A stretch of 64,000 nt of DNA from JAJYQH01 sp036261615 (GTDB lineage: Bacteria; Actinomycetota; Actinomycetes; Propionibacteriales; Propionibacteriaceae), in NCBI GenBank assembly GCA_036261615.1, contig DATAKK010000094.1:1-64000 (forward strand), in the 5' to 3' direction. Of the stretch, positions 1 through 7,916 are shown in pieces. Every line of letters begins with the position of its first letter. The stretch's first letter is position 1. A model generated the notes under the pieces. The model searched no databases. It saw only the letters and a list, made by a program, of their open reading frames with translations, and was not told where the DNA came from. The position numbers and the translations under genes are program-made.

Positions 1-2
1 CC

Positions 3-1646
3 GTCTACATCGCCTCCGGCGAGGGCTTCGCCGACGCTCTGGCTGGCGGGCCCTCTGCGGCGAAGGATGGGGCCTCTGTACTTTTAACTGAGCCAGACCA
101 GCTTCCAGAGGCCACCGCGTCTTCATTGCACGCAATCCGACCAGCACAGGTGTACGTGTTAGGAGGGAAGGACGTCGTTTCTGCAGCTGTTATCGACCAG
201 ATTCAGTCGCTCCTCCCGAATTCTACGGTGCGCGTCCTGGCAGGCGAGGACAGATTCGGAACTGCTGCCGCCATTGCCTCTTCGTCTTGGCCGGCGGGCG
301 CGGGTTCAGTGACGCTGGCGACTGGCTTCGACTTCCCCGATGCGCTTTCGGGGGTTCCGCTCGCATTTGTGAACTCCGGCCCGATTCTCCTGACCACGGC
401 TCGGTGCCTTCCCTCGAGAACCTCTCAAGAATTGACTTCCTTGAGTCCAGGCCGGGAAACCCTCCTGGGAGGAGTAGACGTGAGTTACGCAGGGCCAAGC
501 ACCTGCACGCCTAGCCTCTCGTCGGGCGACACGACCCCGCCGGGTCCGGTGACGGGTCTCAGCACCACCACCGCCTCGGCCAACGTGACGCTCACCTGGA
601 CCAACCCCACCGCCAGCGACTTCGCAGGGGTGATGATCCGTCGCGCCCCCGGAACGACCCCGCCGTCCTCTCCGACCGCCGGGACGCTGGTCACCACGAC
701 CAGCGCCTCGACGACCTCGTACATCGACTCCGGAGTGGCCTCGGGCACGACGTACAGCTACGCCCTGTTCGCCTTCGACAAGGTGCCGAACTACAGCAGG
801 GGGACGACGGCGACGGCGACCACGATCGCCGAGACCACGGGGATGCCGGCCAATGACTGGAGCTACTACGTCACCAGCCTCAACCTCAGCACCGCCTCGT
901 CGCTCGGGTGCAGTCAGGGCAAGTACGACGCGTCCCACGGCAACATCGACAGCAATGTGACGCTCGACTTCGGCGGCCAGAACTCGAGCAACACGGGCAC
1001 CTACCTCACCTTCTCGAACACGTCGGTGTCGTACAGCGACATCGAGGCGTACGCGGAGAACTTCGCCTACAACTACTGGGCCTGCACCGGCTCCTCCGAC
1101 CAGACCTCCCGGCTCACACTGTCGCTCGGCACGAACAACTCCGCCTACTACGTGAACAGCGCCGGCGGGGCCGCTTGGGCCGGCGTCGTCAACACGGTCA
1201 CCAGTTACCTCCAGAGCCACGGCTACGGCCAGGTGGTCGTGTGGGGGGCGAGCGACATCGAGGTCGAGTGGAACAGCTATGCCAACACGGCCAACTGGGA
1301 GAGCGGGTACGCCTCCCACACCTCGGCCATGTACGTCGACTTCGGTGACGCCTCCGGCTGCCCGCCCTACGGCAGCTGCCTCAACGGCTGGACGCAGTAC
1401 CAGGTGTGGATGATCGCGTGGGGGTTCCCGCCCTCCCAGGTGGAACCCGAGGTCTACTACTCGGGCCAGGGCACCGAATGGCAGGCCATCTCCAACACCC
1501 AGGGAAAGATCCACTTCTGGTCGGTCATGGACGAGTATCCGCTCGACAGCTCCAGCCTCACGGCGACCGGGGCCTGGTCGGCTCTCGGCTGCTCGACCGG
1601 CGCGCAGTCGTGCGCCAACAGCACCGAGATCCACAAGTCGAACTGA
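3..1646 (+). CDS. Secreted protein with cell wall-binding repeats, Fn3 and an unknown C-terminal domain (5' partial)
   Basis: The reading frame is open from base 3, so the start lies outside the window; about 547 residues are visible. The first ~140 residues match the cell wall-binding repeat 2 family, with the half-repeat pattern VYIASGEGFADALAGG, LLT, then YVLGG, and again ATGFDFPDALSG, ILLT, LLGG. A fibronectin type III module follows (about bases 530-830). A ~265-residue C-terminal domain rich in W, Y, S and N contains VVVWGASDIEVEWN and FGDASGCPPYGSC. It resembles uncharacterised TIM-barrel-like secreted domains of actinobacteria, but I cannot name it. The protein is probably exported and anchored non-covalently to the envelope. 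No substrate can be inferred. An internal TTG at 126 is not the true start, because the repeat continues upstream of it. Confidence 0.8.
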   Translation, partial: VYIASGEGFADALAGGPSAAKDGASVLLTEPDQLPEATASSLHAIRPAQVYVLGGKDVVSAAVIDQIQSLLPNSTVRVLAGEDRFGTAAAIASSSWPAGAGSVTLATGFDFPDALSGVPLAFVNSGPILLTTARCLPSRTSQELTSLSPGRETLLGGVDVSYAGPSTCTPSLSSGDTTPPGPVTGLSTTTASANVTLTWTNPTASDFAGVMIRRAPGTTPPSSPTAGTLVTTTSASTTSYIDSGVASGTTYSYALFAFDKVPNYSRGTTATATTIAETTGMPANDWSYYVTSLNLSTASSLGCSQGKYDASHGNIDSNVTLDFGGQNSSNTGTYLTFSNTSVSYSDIEAYAENFAYNYWACTGSSDQTSRLTLSLGTNNSAYYVNSAGGAAWAGVVNTVTSYLQSHGYGQVVVWGASDIEVEWNSYANTANWESGYASHTSAMYVDFGDASGCPPYGSCLNGWTQYQVWMIAWGFPPSQVEPEVYYSGQGTEWQAISNTQGKIHFWSVMDEYPLDSSSLTATGAWSALGCSTGAQSCANSTEIHKSN

Positions 1647-1656
1647 GGCTCGCGCC

Positions 1657-2292
1657 ATGTCGCTCACGCGGATCCACAACCTGTCCATCTCCCTCGACGG
1701 GTTCGCCACCGGCGAGCCGCAGTCGGCGGAGGCACCGTTCGGGCATGCCGGACAGCGCCTGCACGAGTGGATGTTCCGGACCCGCTTCTGGGACGCCGAG
1801 GGTGGGGCGTCCGGCGTCGACGACGCCTTCGCGCAACGGCACGGCGTCGGGATCGGCGCGGAGATCATGGGCGCCCACAAGTTCGGTCCCCCGGGGTGGC
1901 AGGACGACCCGGACTGGACGGGCTGGTGGGGCCGGAACCCGCCGTTCCACACGCCGGTCTTCGTGCTCACCCACCATCCCCGCCCGCCCCTGGTGATGGA
2001 GGGCGGGACGACCTTCCACTTCGTCGACCTCACTCCCGGAGCGGTCCTGGCCCTCGCCCGGGAGGCGGCGGGCGGGGCGGACGTGCGGATCGGGGGCGGC
2101 CCCAGCGTTGTCCGCGACTTCCTCGCCGCCGGGCTCGTCGACCACATGCACGTCGTGCAGGTGCCGATCGTGCTCGGCCGCGGCGTCCGGCTCTGGGACG
2201 GGCTCGAGGGCCTCGAGGAGCACTACGACGTCGAAGCGGTCTCCTCCCCCAGTGGCGTCACTCATCTCACCTTCAGCCGGAAGCGGGGATAG
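1657..2292 (+). CDS. Dihydrofolate reductase-family protein (RibD C-terminal domain)
   Basis: A 211-residue protein with the layout of stand-alone RibD_C / dihydrofolate reductase-like proteins. It has an N-terminal ISLDGFATG strand-loop, a central VFVLTHHPRPPL segment, and the GGGPSVVRDFLAAGLVDH stretch typical of the NADPH-binding half. The C-terminal QVPIVLGRGVRLW motif is also typical. Family members are small cytoplasmic NAD(P)H-dependent reductases, mostly without an assigned substrate. The ATG follows the upstream stop by 10 bases. The length is normal for the family (about 180-215). It is probably not the housekeeping folA, because the order of motifs matches the RibD_C branch. The next gene, a dehydrogenase, starts 55 bases downstream on the same strand. 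Confidence 0.85.
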   Translation: MSLTRIHNLSISLDGFATGEPQSAEAPFGHAGQRLHEWMFRTRFWDAEGGASGVDDAFAQRHGVGIGAEIMGAHKFGPPGWQDDPDWTGWWGRNPPFHTPVFVLTHHPRPPLVMEGGTTFHFVDLTPGAVLALAREAAGGADVRIGGGPSVVRDFLAAGLVDHMHVVQVPIVLGRGVRLWDGLEGLEEHYDVEAVSSPSGVTHLTFSRKRG

Positions 2293-2347
2293 CGGGCCAG
2301 GCCGGGTAGTTTTGCCGGGTCACCCGCCCCGTCGTCCGAGGAGCCCC

Positions 2348-3391
2348 ATGCGATCCGTGCAGGCCTACGCCGCGCCGTCCGCCACCGAACCCCTGGTGCC
2401 CGCCACCATCGAGCGGCGCGACCCGGGACCCCGCGACGTGCTCATCGAGATCGCTTATGCGGGCATCTGCCATTCCGACATCCACACCGCCCGCGGAGAG
2501 TGGGGGCCCCAGCAGTACCCGCTCACCGTCGGCCACGAGATCGTCGGCACCGTCACCGAGGTCGGAACCGACGTCAGCCGGTACCGCGTCGGTGACCGGG
2601 TGGGCGTGGGCTGCATGGTCAACTCCTGCCGGGAGTGCGCCAACTGCCGCGCCGGGCAGGAGCAGTACTGCCTCAACGGCAACGTCGGCACCTACGGCTC
2701 GCTCGACCGCGACGGCACGATCACCCAGGGCGGCTACTCGACCCACGTCGTCGTCGACGAGGACTTCGTCCTGCGCGTGCCGGAGTCGATCCCGTTCGAT
2801 CGCGCCGCCCCGCTGCTGTGCGCCGGAATCACCACCTACTCACCCCTGCGCCACTGGCAGGTGGGCCCCGGCACGAAGGTCGCCATCGTGGGCCTGGGCG
2901 GGCTGGGTCACATGGGAGTGAAGATCGCCCACGCCCTCGGCGCGGAGGTCACCGTGCTCTCGCAGTCGCTGCGCAAGAAGGACGACGGGCTCGCCCTCGG
3001 GGCCGATCACTACTACGCCACCGGCGACCCCGCCACCTTCGAGGACCTGCGGAACGGTTTCGACCTCATCCTCAACACGGTGAGCGCTCCCCTCGATCTC
3101 AACGCCTATCTCGGGCTGCTCGCCCTGGACGGCACGATGGTGAACGTCGGCGCCCCGCCCGAACCCCTGCCGATCCAGGTCTTCAGCCTGTTCCAGAACC
3201 GGCGCTCGTTCGCGGGTTCCTCGATCGGCGGCATCGCCGAAACCCAGGAGATGCTGGACTTCTGCGCCGAGCACGGCATCGCCCCCGAGACCGAACTCGT
3301 CAGTGCCGAGCAGATCAACGAGGCGTGGGAGCGCGTGCTCGCCTCCGACGTGCGGTTCCGGTTCGTCATCGACGCCGCGACCTTCGTCTAG
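2348..3391 (+). CDS. Zinc-dependent alcohol/aldehyde dehydrogenase (MDR, YahK/CAD type)
   Basis: A 347-residue medium-chain dehydrogenase. Catalytic-zinc ligands appear as GICHSD (Cys about 41) and GHE (His about 63). A four-cysteine structural-zinc lobe, CRECANCRAGQEQYC, lies near residues 94-108. The Rossmann motif GLGGLGHMG is near residue 180. The pattern matches the cinnamyl-alcohol/NADP-dependent aldehyde reductase branch, which typically reduces medium-chain or aromatic aldehydes with NADPH. I chose the ATG at 2348 because a GAGGAG ribosome site sits just upstream and the conserved N-terminus begins there, although the frame is open further 5'. The last bases of the gene are part of a tandem duplication that follows it. 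Confidence 0.92.
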   Translation: MRSVQAYAAPSATEPLVPATIERRDPGPRDVLIEIAYAGICHSDIHTARGEWGPQQYPLTVGHEIVGTVTEVGTDVSRYRVGDRVGVGCMVNSCRECANCRAGQEQYCLNGNVGTYGSLDRDGTITQGGYSTHVVVDEDFVLRVPESIPFDRAAPLLCAGITTYSPLRHWQVGPGTKVAIVGLGGLGHMGVKIAHALGAEVTVLSQSLRKKDDGLALGADHYYATGDPATFEDLRNGFDLILNTVSAPLDLNAYLGLLALDGTMVNVGAPPEPLPIQVFSLFQNRRSFAGSSIGGIAETQEMLDFCAEHGIAPETELVSAEQINEAWERVLASDVRFRFVIDAATFV

Positions 3392-3414
3392 TCGAGGCCG
3401 GGGCGCCTCCGATT

Positions 3415-3488
3415 CCTGCGAAATCTGCGCCACCTGCCACACCCCGGGTCCCGGGGGCCGAGTGTGGCAGGTGGGGTCAAGTTCGCAG
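3415..3488. repeat. Palindromic repeat element, copy 1
   Basis: An inverted repeat with outer arms CCTGCGAA / TTCGCAG and perfect 13-bp inner arms CCACCTGCCACAC (3430-3442) and GTGTGGCAGGTGG (3462-3474). The inner arms flank a G/C-rich loop of about 19 bases. It could fold as a strong hairpin and end transcription of the dehydrogenase gene. Confidence 0.85.
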
Positions 3489-3582
3489 CGGCGGAGCGGC
3501 TCAGCCGGTGCGGGCGCTCGGGCGACGAGGATGTCGGACCACACCTTGACCTTCGTCTAGTCGACGCCGGGGCGCCCGGTTT

Positions 3583-3656
3583 CCTGCGAAATCTGCGCCA
3601 CCTGCCACACCCCGGCTCCCGGGGGCCGAGTGTGGCAGGTGGGGTCAAGTTCGCAG
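3583..3656. repeat. Palindromic repeat element, copy 2
   Basis: Same architecture as the element about 168 bases upstream: outer CCTGCGAA (3583-3590) and TTCGCAG (3650-3656), inner 13-bp arms at 3598-3610 and 3630-3642. The arms are unchanged relative to copy 1; the differences lie in the loop and flanks. Confidence 0.85.
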
Positions 3657-3821
3657 CGGCGGAGCGGCTCAGCCGGTGCCGGCGTTAGGGCGACGAGGAC
3701 GTCGGACCACACCTTGACCCCTCCAAGGGCCGGTTGTACGGTCGCCAGAAGGCAGCGCCACCAGGAGACACCGCGCGTGGATCGCTGACCGAGCACCGAG
3801 TCGATCGGGCGGGAGGCTGAG

Positions 3822-4082
3822 ATGCTCCTTCTGCGGTGGGTCGCGGCAGCACTCCTCCTGATCCTCGCCGGCGTCGTCGGCCTCCTCGGCGTCCTTCTCA
3901 CGGCGACCGTCGTCCTCCTACCCCTCGGGATCCCCCTGCTCATGCTCGCCGGACGCCTGCTCACGTGGGTGGGACGGCTGGTCCTCCCCGCGTGGCTCCG
4001 CCACCCCCTTCGCCGGCTGCGGGAGGCGTTGCGGACGCTCTGGCGCGGGGCCACTCGGCGGCGGCACTCCGTCGCTCCCTGA
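3822..4082 (+). CDS. Small membrane protein beside the gas-vesicle cluster
   Basis: An 86-residue protein. Two hydrophobic stretches (about residues 3-32 and 34-50, joined by a short PLGIP turn) are followed by an Arg-rich cytoplasmic tail with an amphipathic LRRLREALRTLWR segment. A GGGAGG ribosome site precedes the ATG. I do not recognise a named family. It lies about 240 bases upstream of the first gas-vesicle-associated gene on the same strand, and small hydrophobic proteins occur near actinobacterial gvp clusters. A link to gas vesicles is inferred only from position. The composition (L/V/R-rich) is otherwise ordinary for this genome. Confidence 0.65.
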   Translation: MLLLRWVAAALLLILAGVVGLLGVLLTATVVLLPLGIPLLMLAGRLLTWVGRLVLPAWLRHPLRRLREALRTLWRGATRRRHSVAP

Positions 4083-4232
4083 GGGCCAAGACACCGGCTG
4101 AGAGGCGCGCCGCACCGCGCTTCGAAGCCGCCCTGCGGGGCCTCCATCGCCGCTCCCGGCCGCTCATCCGGCTCCTCTCCGAACGAATTTTCGGCCCTCA
4201 CTAGGAGGGTCGCGGAGAGTGTCCGGACGGCC

Positions 4233-4257
4233 GTTTCGGGGGCAGGACGCCGGGTAA
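4233..4257 (+). promoter_or_regulatory. Candidate stress sigma-factor (SigB-like) promoter
   Basis: GTTTC (4233-4237), a 14-base spacer and GGGTAA (4252-4257) fit the GTTT-N14-16-GGGTAT pattern of actinobacterial SigB-class general-stress promoters. It lies 61 bases before the ATG of the first gvp-associated gene. No other promoter is obvious there. Confidence 0.45.
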
Positions 4258-4318
4258 TCCGAGGGGACAGGCAGTGTCCATCGGGGTTAGGTGGCTGACG
4301 CCATCGAGGAGGTAAGCA

Positions 4319-5239
4319 ATGTCGAATACGTCTCGGATCGCCACCGCTGTTGCGGCCGGCTATTTCCTGGGGAGATTCAAGAAACTGCGGCTGGCGCTCG
4401 TGGTCGGGTCGACCCTCGCCAACAAGAACGTGCGCTCGAAGGGGCTCGAGATGCTCCAGTCGGCGACCGGCGGTCTCACGTCGATGCCCGAAGCAAAGAA
4501 GCTCCGTGGCCAGGTCACGTCGGGGCTGGTGGAGGCCTGCAAGGCGGCGGCCGTGGCCGCTGTCGCCGGGCGCATCGACGACCTGAGCGAGCGGCTCAAG
4601 GAGAAGAGCTCTGACCTTCGTAGCGCCTCGGCCAAGGGCGCGAGCGGCGACGCGGGGTCGAGCGAGAACCAGGACGACCAGGGCCAGGACCAGCAGGACC
4701 AGTCCGACCAGCAGGACCAGTCCGAGCAGAACCAGGACCAGCAGAACCAGGACCAGCAGGACCAGTCCGACCAGGGCGACACCGACCAGGTACAAGACAG
4801 CGACCAGGCCGAGCCCGACGACGAGCAGTCCGACGAGGACGAGCAGTCCGACGAGGACGAGCAGCCCGACGAGGACGACACCGACCAGCTGCAGGACAGC
4901 GGCCAGGCCGAGCCCGACGACGAGCAGTCCGACGAAGACGAGCAGCCCGACGAGGGCGACACCGACCAGGTACAGGACGACGACCAGGCCGACGACGGCG
5001 ACGGCGAGCAGTACGCCGATGAGCAGGACCAGTCCGACCAGGGCGACACCGACCAGGTGCAGGACGACGACCAGGCCGACGACGGCGAGGACGAGCAGTA
5101 CGCCGACGAGGACGACGCCGAGGAAGGCGAGACCGAGGAAAGCGACACCGACGAGGACGAGCAGTCCGGCGAGGAGTCCCAGCCCACCCCCAAGACCGTT
5201 CGTCGCAGCAGGGCCCAGTCGCCCGGCTCGGCCTCCTGA
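4319..5239 (+). CDS. gvpY: GvpY-like gas-vesicle-associated protein with a long acidic D/Q/E repeat tail
   Basis: A 306-residue protein. The first ~110 residues form a conserved block (AAGYFLGRFKKLRLALVVGS, then a helical region ending in DDLSERLKEKS). This block matches the protein often mislabelled as DNA primase next to actinobacterial gvp genes, GvpY of streptomycetes. From about residue 116 to 285 the chain is almost entirely D, Q, E, S, built of repeated DQxDQ, DEQSDED and GDTDQVQDDDQADDG units. It ends with a short basic tail. GAGGAGG lies just before the ATG. The next gene follows after 17 bases. The function of GvpY is not established; it is thought to be accessory to gas-vesicle assembly. 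The acidic tail is intrinsically disordered by composition and much longer than I would expect for the family. Confidence 0.75.
   Translation: MSNTSRIATAVAAGYFLGRFKKLRLALVVGSTLANKNVRSKGLEMLQSATGGLTSMPEAKKLRGQVTSGLVEACKAAAVAAVAGRIDDLSERLKEKSSDLRSASAKGASGDAGSSENQDDQGQDQQDQSDQQDQSEQNQDQQNQDQQDQSDQGDTDQVQDSDQAEPDDEQSDEDEQSDEDEQPDEDDTDQLQDSGQAEPDDEQSDEDEQPDEGDTDQVQDDDQADDGDGEQYADEQDQSDQGDTDQVQDDDQADDGEDEQYADEDDAEEGETEESDTDEDEQSGEESQPTPKTVRRSRAQSPGSAS
4664..5180 (+). repeat. In-frame low-complexity repeat (GAC/CAG/GAG codons)
   Basis: Imperfect tandem units of 6 to about 78 bases made of GAC, CAG, GAG and TCC codons. They encode the acidic tail of the GvpY-like protein. A larger unit encoding DTDQVQDDDQADDG occurs at about 4959-5000 and again at about 5045-5085. 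Such tracts are prone to length change by slippage. Confidence 0.8.
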
Positions 5240-5256
5240 AAGGAGTTGGACCGAGC

Positions 5257-6492
5257 ATGAGTGAAAGCAAACTGAAGAGCGCCGTCTCCGGCATTGCGGA
5301 GCAGTTGCCGATGGATCGCCTCAAGGGCGAAGCGCAGAACTACGGCCAGGCGTTGGCGCAGCGGGGCGTGACCAAGCTGGGCGAGCACGTCGAGGGTCTC
5401 ACCGGGAAGCTCAACGACTTCGCCGAGGGCGGCGGCAAGGCCGGCATGGCGAGGCACGTCATGGAGGGCGACTCGCCGGTGAAGGCCGGGCTCAAGTCCG
5501 CCGGCACGAAGCTCAAGGACGCCGTCAAGGGCAAGTTGGGCGGCGGTGGGGGCAAGGGCAACAAGCTCAAGGTCACCAACATCTACGAGACCATCGACGT
5601 CGGCGTCCCGCGCGAGGTGGCCTACAAGCAGTGGACCGAGTTCGAGGACTTCCCGAAGTTCACCAAGAAGGTCGAGAACGTCAGCCAGGAGGCCCCGGAG
5701 CGGGTCAAGTGGCAGGCGCAGATCTTCTGGTCGCACCGCTCGTGGAACGCCAAGATCGTCGACCAGGTGCCCAACGAGCGCATCGTGTGGAAGTCGGAGG
5801 GGCAGAAGGGCCACGTCGACGGCTCGATCACCTTCCACGCGCTGACGCCCGACCTCACCCGCATCATCATGGTGCTCGAGTACTACCCCAAGGGCCTCTT
5901 CGAGCACACGGGCAACCTGTGGCGCGCCCAGGGTCGCCGCGCCCGCCTCGAGCTCAAGCATTTCGCGCGGCACGTCAACACCCAGACGATCCTGCACCAG
6001 GACGAGCAGCAGGGCTGGACCGGCGAGATCCACCAGGGCCACGTCCAGGAGCAGCAGGGCGAGGACGAGGACGCCGAGCAGCAGGACCAGGGCGAGAACC
6101 AGGGCCAGGACGAGAACCAGGACCAGGACCAGCGCCAGGACCGGGCCGACGAGCAGCAGTCGGACGCCGGCACGCGACAGCCTGCGGGCGAGGGTCGCTC
6201 GGACAAGGGTGAGCAGGCTCAGCAGACGCAGGACCGGCAGGCCCAGAAGCAGTCCCAGCAGGTGGGACAGCCGTCGCAGAAGCAGCCCCAGCAGAAGCAG
6301 CCCCAGCAGAAGTCTGGCCAGTCGTCCGAGCAGAGCTCGGGACAGCCCCAGCAGAAGGGCCAGTCCCAGCAGAAGTCGGGGCAGTCGCAGCAGAAGGGCC
6401 AGTCGCAGCAGAAGTCGGGACAGTCGCAGCAGAAGAGCGACCCGGGCCGGTCCCAGCAGGACCGGTCCGGCACCGGGGACGAGGGCCAGTAA
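5257..6492 (+). CDS. gvpZ: GvpZ-like SRPBCC-domain protein with Gln-rich tail
   Basis: A 411-residue protein. The N-terminal ~105 residues are helical and linker-like. Residues about 108-245 are an SRPBCC/START-like (polyketide cyclase/dehydrase) domain with the pattern VTNIYETIDVGVPREVAYKQW, FPKFTKKVENV and VKWQAQIFWSHRSWNAKIVD. Residues about 265-411 are Q-rich, first acidic (DQGENQGQDENQDQDQ) and then basic, built of SGQSQQKGQSQQK-type repeats. The SRPBCC family and position match GvpZ of actinobacterial gas-vesicle clusters. The domain usually binds hydrophobic ligands; its role in gas vesicles is unknown. AAAGGAG precedes the ATG by about 12 bases. The basic Q/K tail contrasts with the acidic tail of the upstream protein. 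Confidence 0.75.
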   Translation: MSESKLKSAVSGIAEQLPMDRLKGEAQNYGQALAQRGVTKLGEHVEGLTGKLNDFAEGGGKAGMARHVMEGDSPVKAGLKSAGTKLKDAVKGKLGGGGGKGNKLKVTNIYETIDVGVPREVAYKQWTEFEDFPKFTKKVENVSQEAPERVKWQAQIFWSHRSWNAKIVDQVPNERIVWKSEGQKGHVDGSITFHALTPDLTRIIMVLEYYPKGLFEHTGNLWRAQGRRARLELKHFARHVNTQTILHQDEQQGWTGEIHQGHVQEQQGEDEDAEQQDQGENQGQDENQDQDQRQDRADEQQSDAGTRQPAGEGRSDKGEQAQQTQDRQAQKQSQQVGQPSQKQPQQKQPQQKSGQSSEQSSGQPQQKGQSQQKSGQSQQKGQSQQKSGQSQQKSDPGRSQQDRSGTGDEGQ

Positions 6493-6714
6493 GCCCCGCC
6501 TCCCCCGTCGGGCCGACCCCCGGCGGCACGACAGGGAGGTGCACCGGCGGCAGCGGGCCGACCGCCCGCGCCGCTGGTGCCCGCCCTCCCTGCCACACTC
6601 CCCCACCGGCGCGAGTCTGCCGATGGCCCCGCCTCTCCGGGGACGGGAAACAACGCGAGGACACCGCCCAGCTGAGCGAGCTCGGCTGGCCACCACGTGA
6701 AAGGCCGGAGATAT

Positions 6715-7170
6715 ATGTCCGTGAATGCGCAACGTGCCAGCACCACCAACCGATACATGGATCGTCCGTCGCCGAGCAGCCTGGCCGACGTCATCGAGAT
6801 CATCCTCGACAAGGGGCTGGTCATCGACATCTACATCCGCGTGTCCCTGGTGGGCATCGAGCTGCTGACCATCGACGCCCGGATCGTCATCGCGAGCGTC
6901 GACACGTACCTGCGGTTCGCTCGGGCGGTCAACCGCCTCGACCTCACCGAGACCGAGACGCACGGCATCCCCGAGCTCATCGAGGACATCAGCAACTCGG
7001 GAGCCAAGGGAAAAACGTCGGGCGCTCTTGAGGGCGCCGCGCAGAGCATCAGCAACGTCTTCAAGGGCGATGACGACGATGAGGACAAGGGCCAGCGCCA
7101 GGAGCAGCGGCGGACGAACAAGTCGTCGAACTCCCAGGGCGGCCAGGAGAAGCGGACGGAAGACAGCTGA
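6715..7170 (+). CDS. gvpA: Gas vesicle structural protein GvpA
   Basis: A 151-residue protein. Residues about 20-85 are the gas-vesicle shell core: SSLADVIEIILDKGLVIDIY, VSLVGIELLTIDARIVIASV and DTYLRFARAV. GvpA is the small hydrophobic ribbon protein that polymerises into the gas-permeable shell. About 65 residues beyond the core form a linker and a highly charged D/E/Q/R tail, longer than the ~70-residue cyanobacterial form but in line with actinobacterial GvpA. I chose the ATG at 6715 because AGGCCGGAG precedes it; the open frame extends 18 bases upstream. A 222-base gap separates it from the previous gene and holds no gene I can see. gvpF follows after 2 bases. Confidence 0.95.
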   Translation: MSVNAQRASTTNRYMDRPSPSSLADVIEIILDKGLVIDIYIRVSLVGIELLTIDARIVIASVDTYLRFARAVNRLDLTETETHGIPELIEDISNSGAKGKTSGALEGAAQSISNVFKGDDDDEDKGQRQEQRRTNKSSNSQGGQEKRTEDS

Positions 7171-7172
7171 CC

Positions 7173-7916
7173 GTGAGCGTGCATGTCTACGGAGTGACGA
7201 CCGCGCACCTGCGGCCCGAGGGTGACACGCCCCCGGGCCGGCAGGGCGGCGCGGTGCGCCTGGTGACCGACGACGAGCTGGCGGCCATCGTCAGCGACGT
7301 CGACGAGACCGCCGCTGTGGGACGCCAGGACCTGCTCAGCCACGCGCACGTGCTCGAGTGGTTCGCCGACCGGGGCACCGTGCTGCCGATGCGGTTCGGC
7401 ATCGCCCTGCCGGACGACGCCGCGGCCCGAGAGCAGGTGCTCCAGCGGGAGCGGGCGTCGCTCGAGCAGTTGCTCGGCGTCCTCGACGGGCACATCCAGG
7501 TGAGCGTGCAGGCGTTCCTCCACGAGGAGCCCGCGCTGCGCGAGGTGCTGCGCCGGCGTCCGGACCTCCGCGCGGCGCGTGACGAGCTCCAGGGCGTGCC
7601 CGAGGAGCTGGCCCAGTCCCGCCAGGTCGAGCTCGGGCAGGCGATCACGGCGGCGCTCGAGGAGTTGCAGGACGAGGCGCGGACGCTGGTGCTCGACCGG
7701 CTCGCTCCCCTCGCCCGCGCCGTCTCCGAGAACGAGCCGAAGGGGGCGCTGGAGGCGGTGCACGCCGCGTTCCTCGTGGATCGGAAGGCGCGGGCGCAGT
7801 TCGACGCGGCCGTCGCCGAGTTGCGGGCCGAGACCGAGGCACGGCTGCGGGTGCGCTACGTCGGCCCGCAGCCGCCGTACTCGTTCCTGGACGCCGCGAG
7901 GGCCGGCGACCTCTGA
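7173..7916 (+). CDS. gvpF: Gas vesicle protein GvpF (GvpL/GvpF family)
   Basis: A 247-residue GvpL/F family protein. It begins VHVYGVT, continues with a central VLPMRFGIALPDD segment, and ends with the family's GPQPPYSF near the C-terminus. GvpF/L proteins are assembly factors; GvpF of several species binds GvpA and is thought to keep it soluble until it is added to the shell. The GTG start at 7173 follows the gvpA stop by 2 bases and its stop overlaps the next ATG, so translation is probably coupled. This is the first of three F/L paralogues in the cluster. Confidence 0.92.
   Translation: MSVHVYGVTTAHLRPEGDTPPGRQGGAVRLVTDDELAAIVSDVDETAAVGRQDLLSHAHVLEWFADRGTVLPMRFGIALPDDAAAREQVLQRERASLEQLLGVLDGHIQVSVQAFLHEEPALREVLRRRPDLRAARDELQGVPEELAQSRQVELGQAITAALEELQDEARTLVLDRLAPLARAVSENEPKGALEAVHAAFLVDRKARAQFDAAVAELRAETEARLRVRYVGPQPPYSFLDAARAGDL

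Larger units (their letters stand above)
3382..3719 (+). repeat. 169-bp tandem duplication downstream of the dehydrogenase
   Basis: Two near-identical head-to-tail copies (3382-3550 and 3551-3719). Each begins with CTTCGTCTAGTCGA, which in copy 1 contains the stop codon of the dehydrogenase gene, and each ends near GGACCACACCTTGACC. The copies differ by a few substitutions and a one-base indel. Each contains one copy of a palindromic element. No coding signal is visible. Together with bases 3720-3821 this accounts for the ~430-bp gap before the next gene. Confidence 0.9.

Noticed and set aside
4664..5180. Repeats considered as a CRISPR array
   Set aside because: Units are codon repeats inside a coding frame, with no constant repeat or spacer structure and no cas genes.
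4360..6963. An 867-codon minus-strand frame across the gvpY-gvpZ genes
   Set aside because: It results from the repetitive GAC/CAG codons read in reverse; no ribosome site or family pattern.
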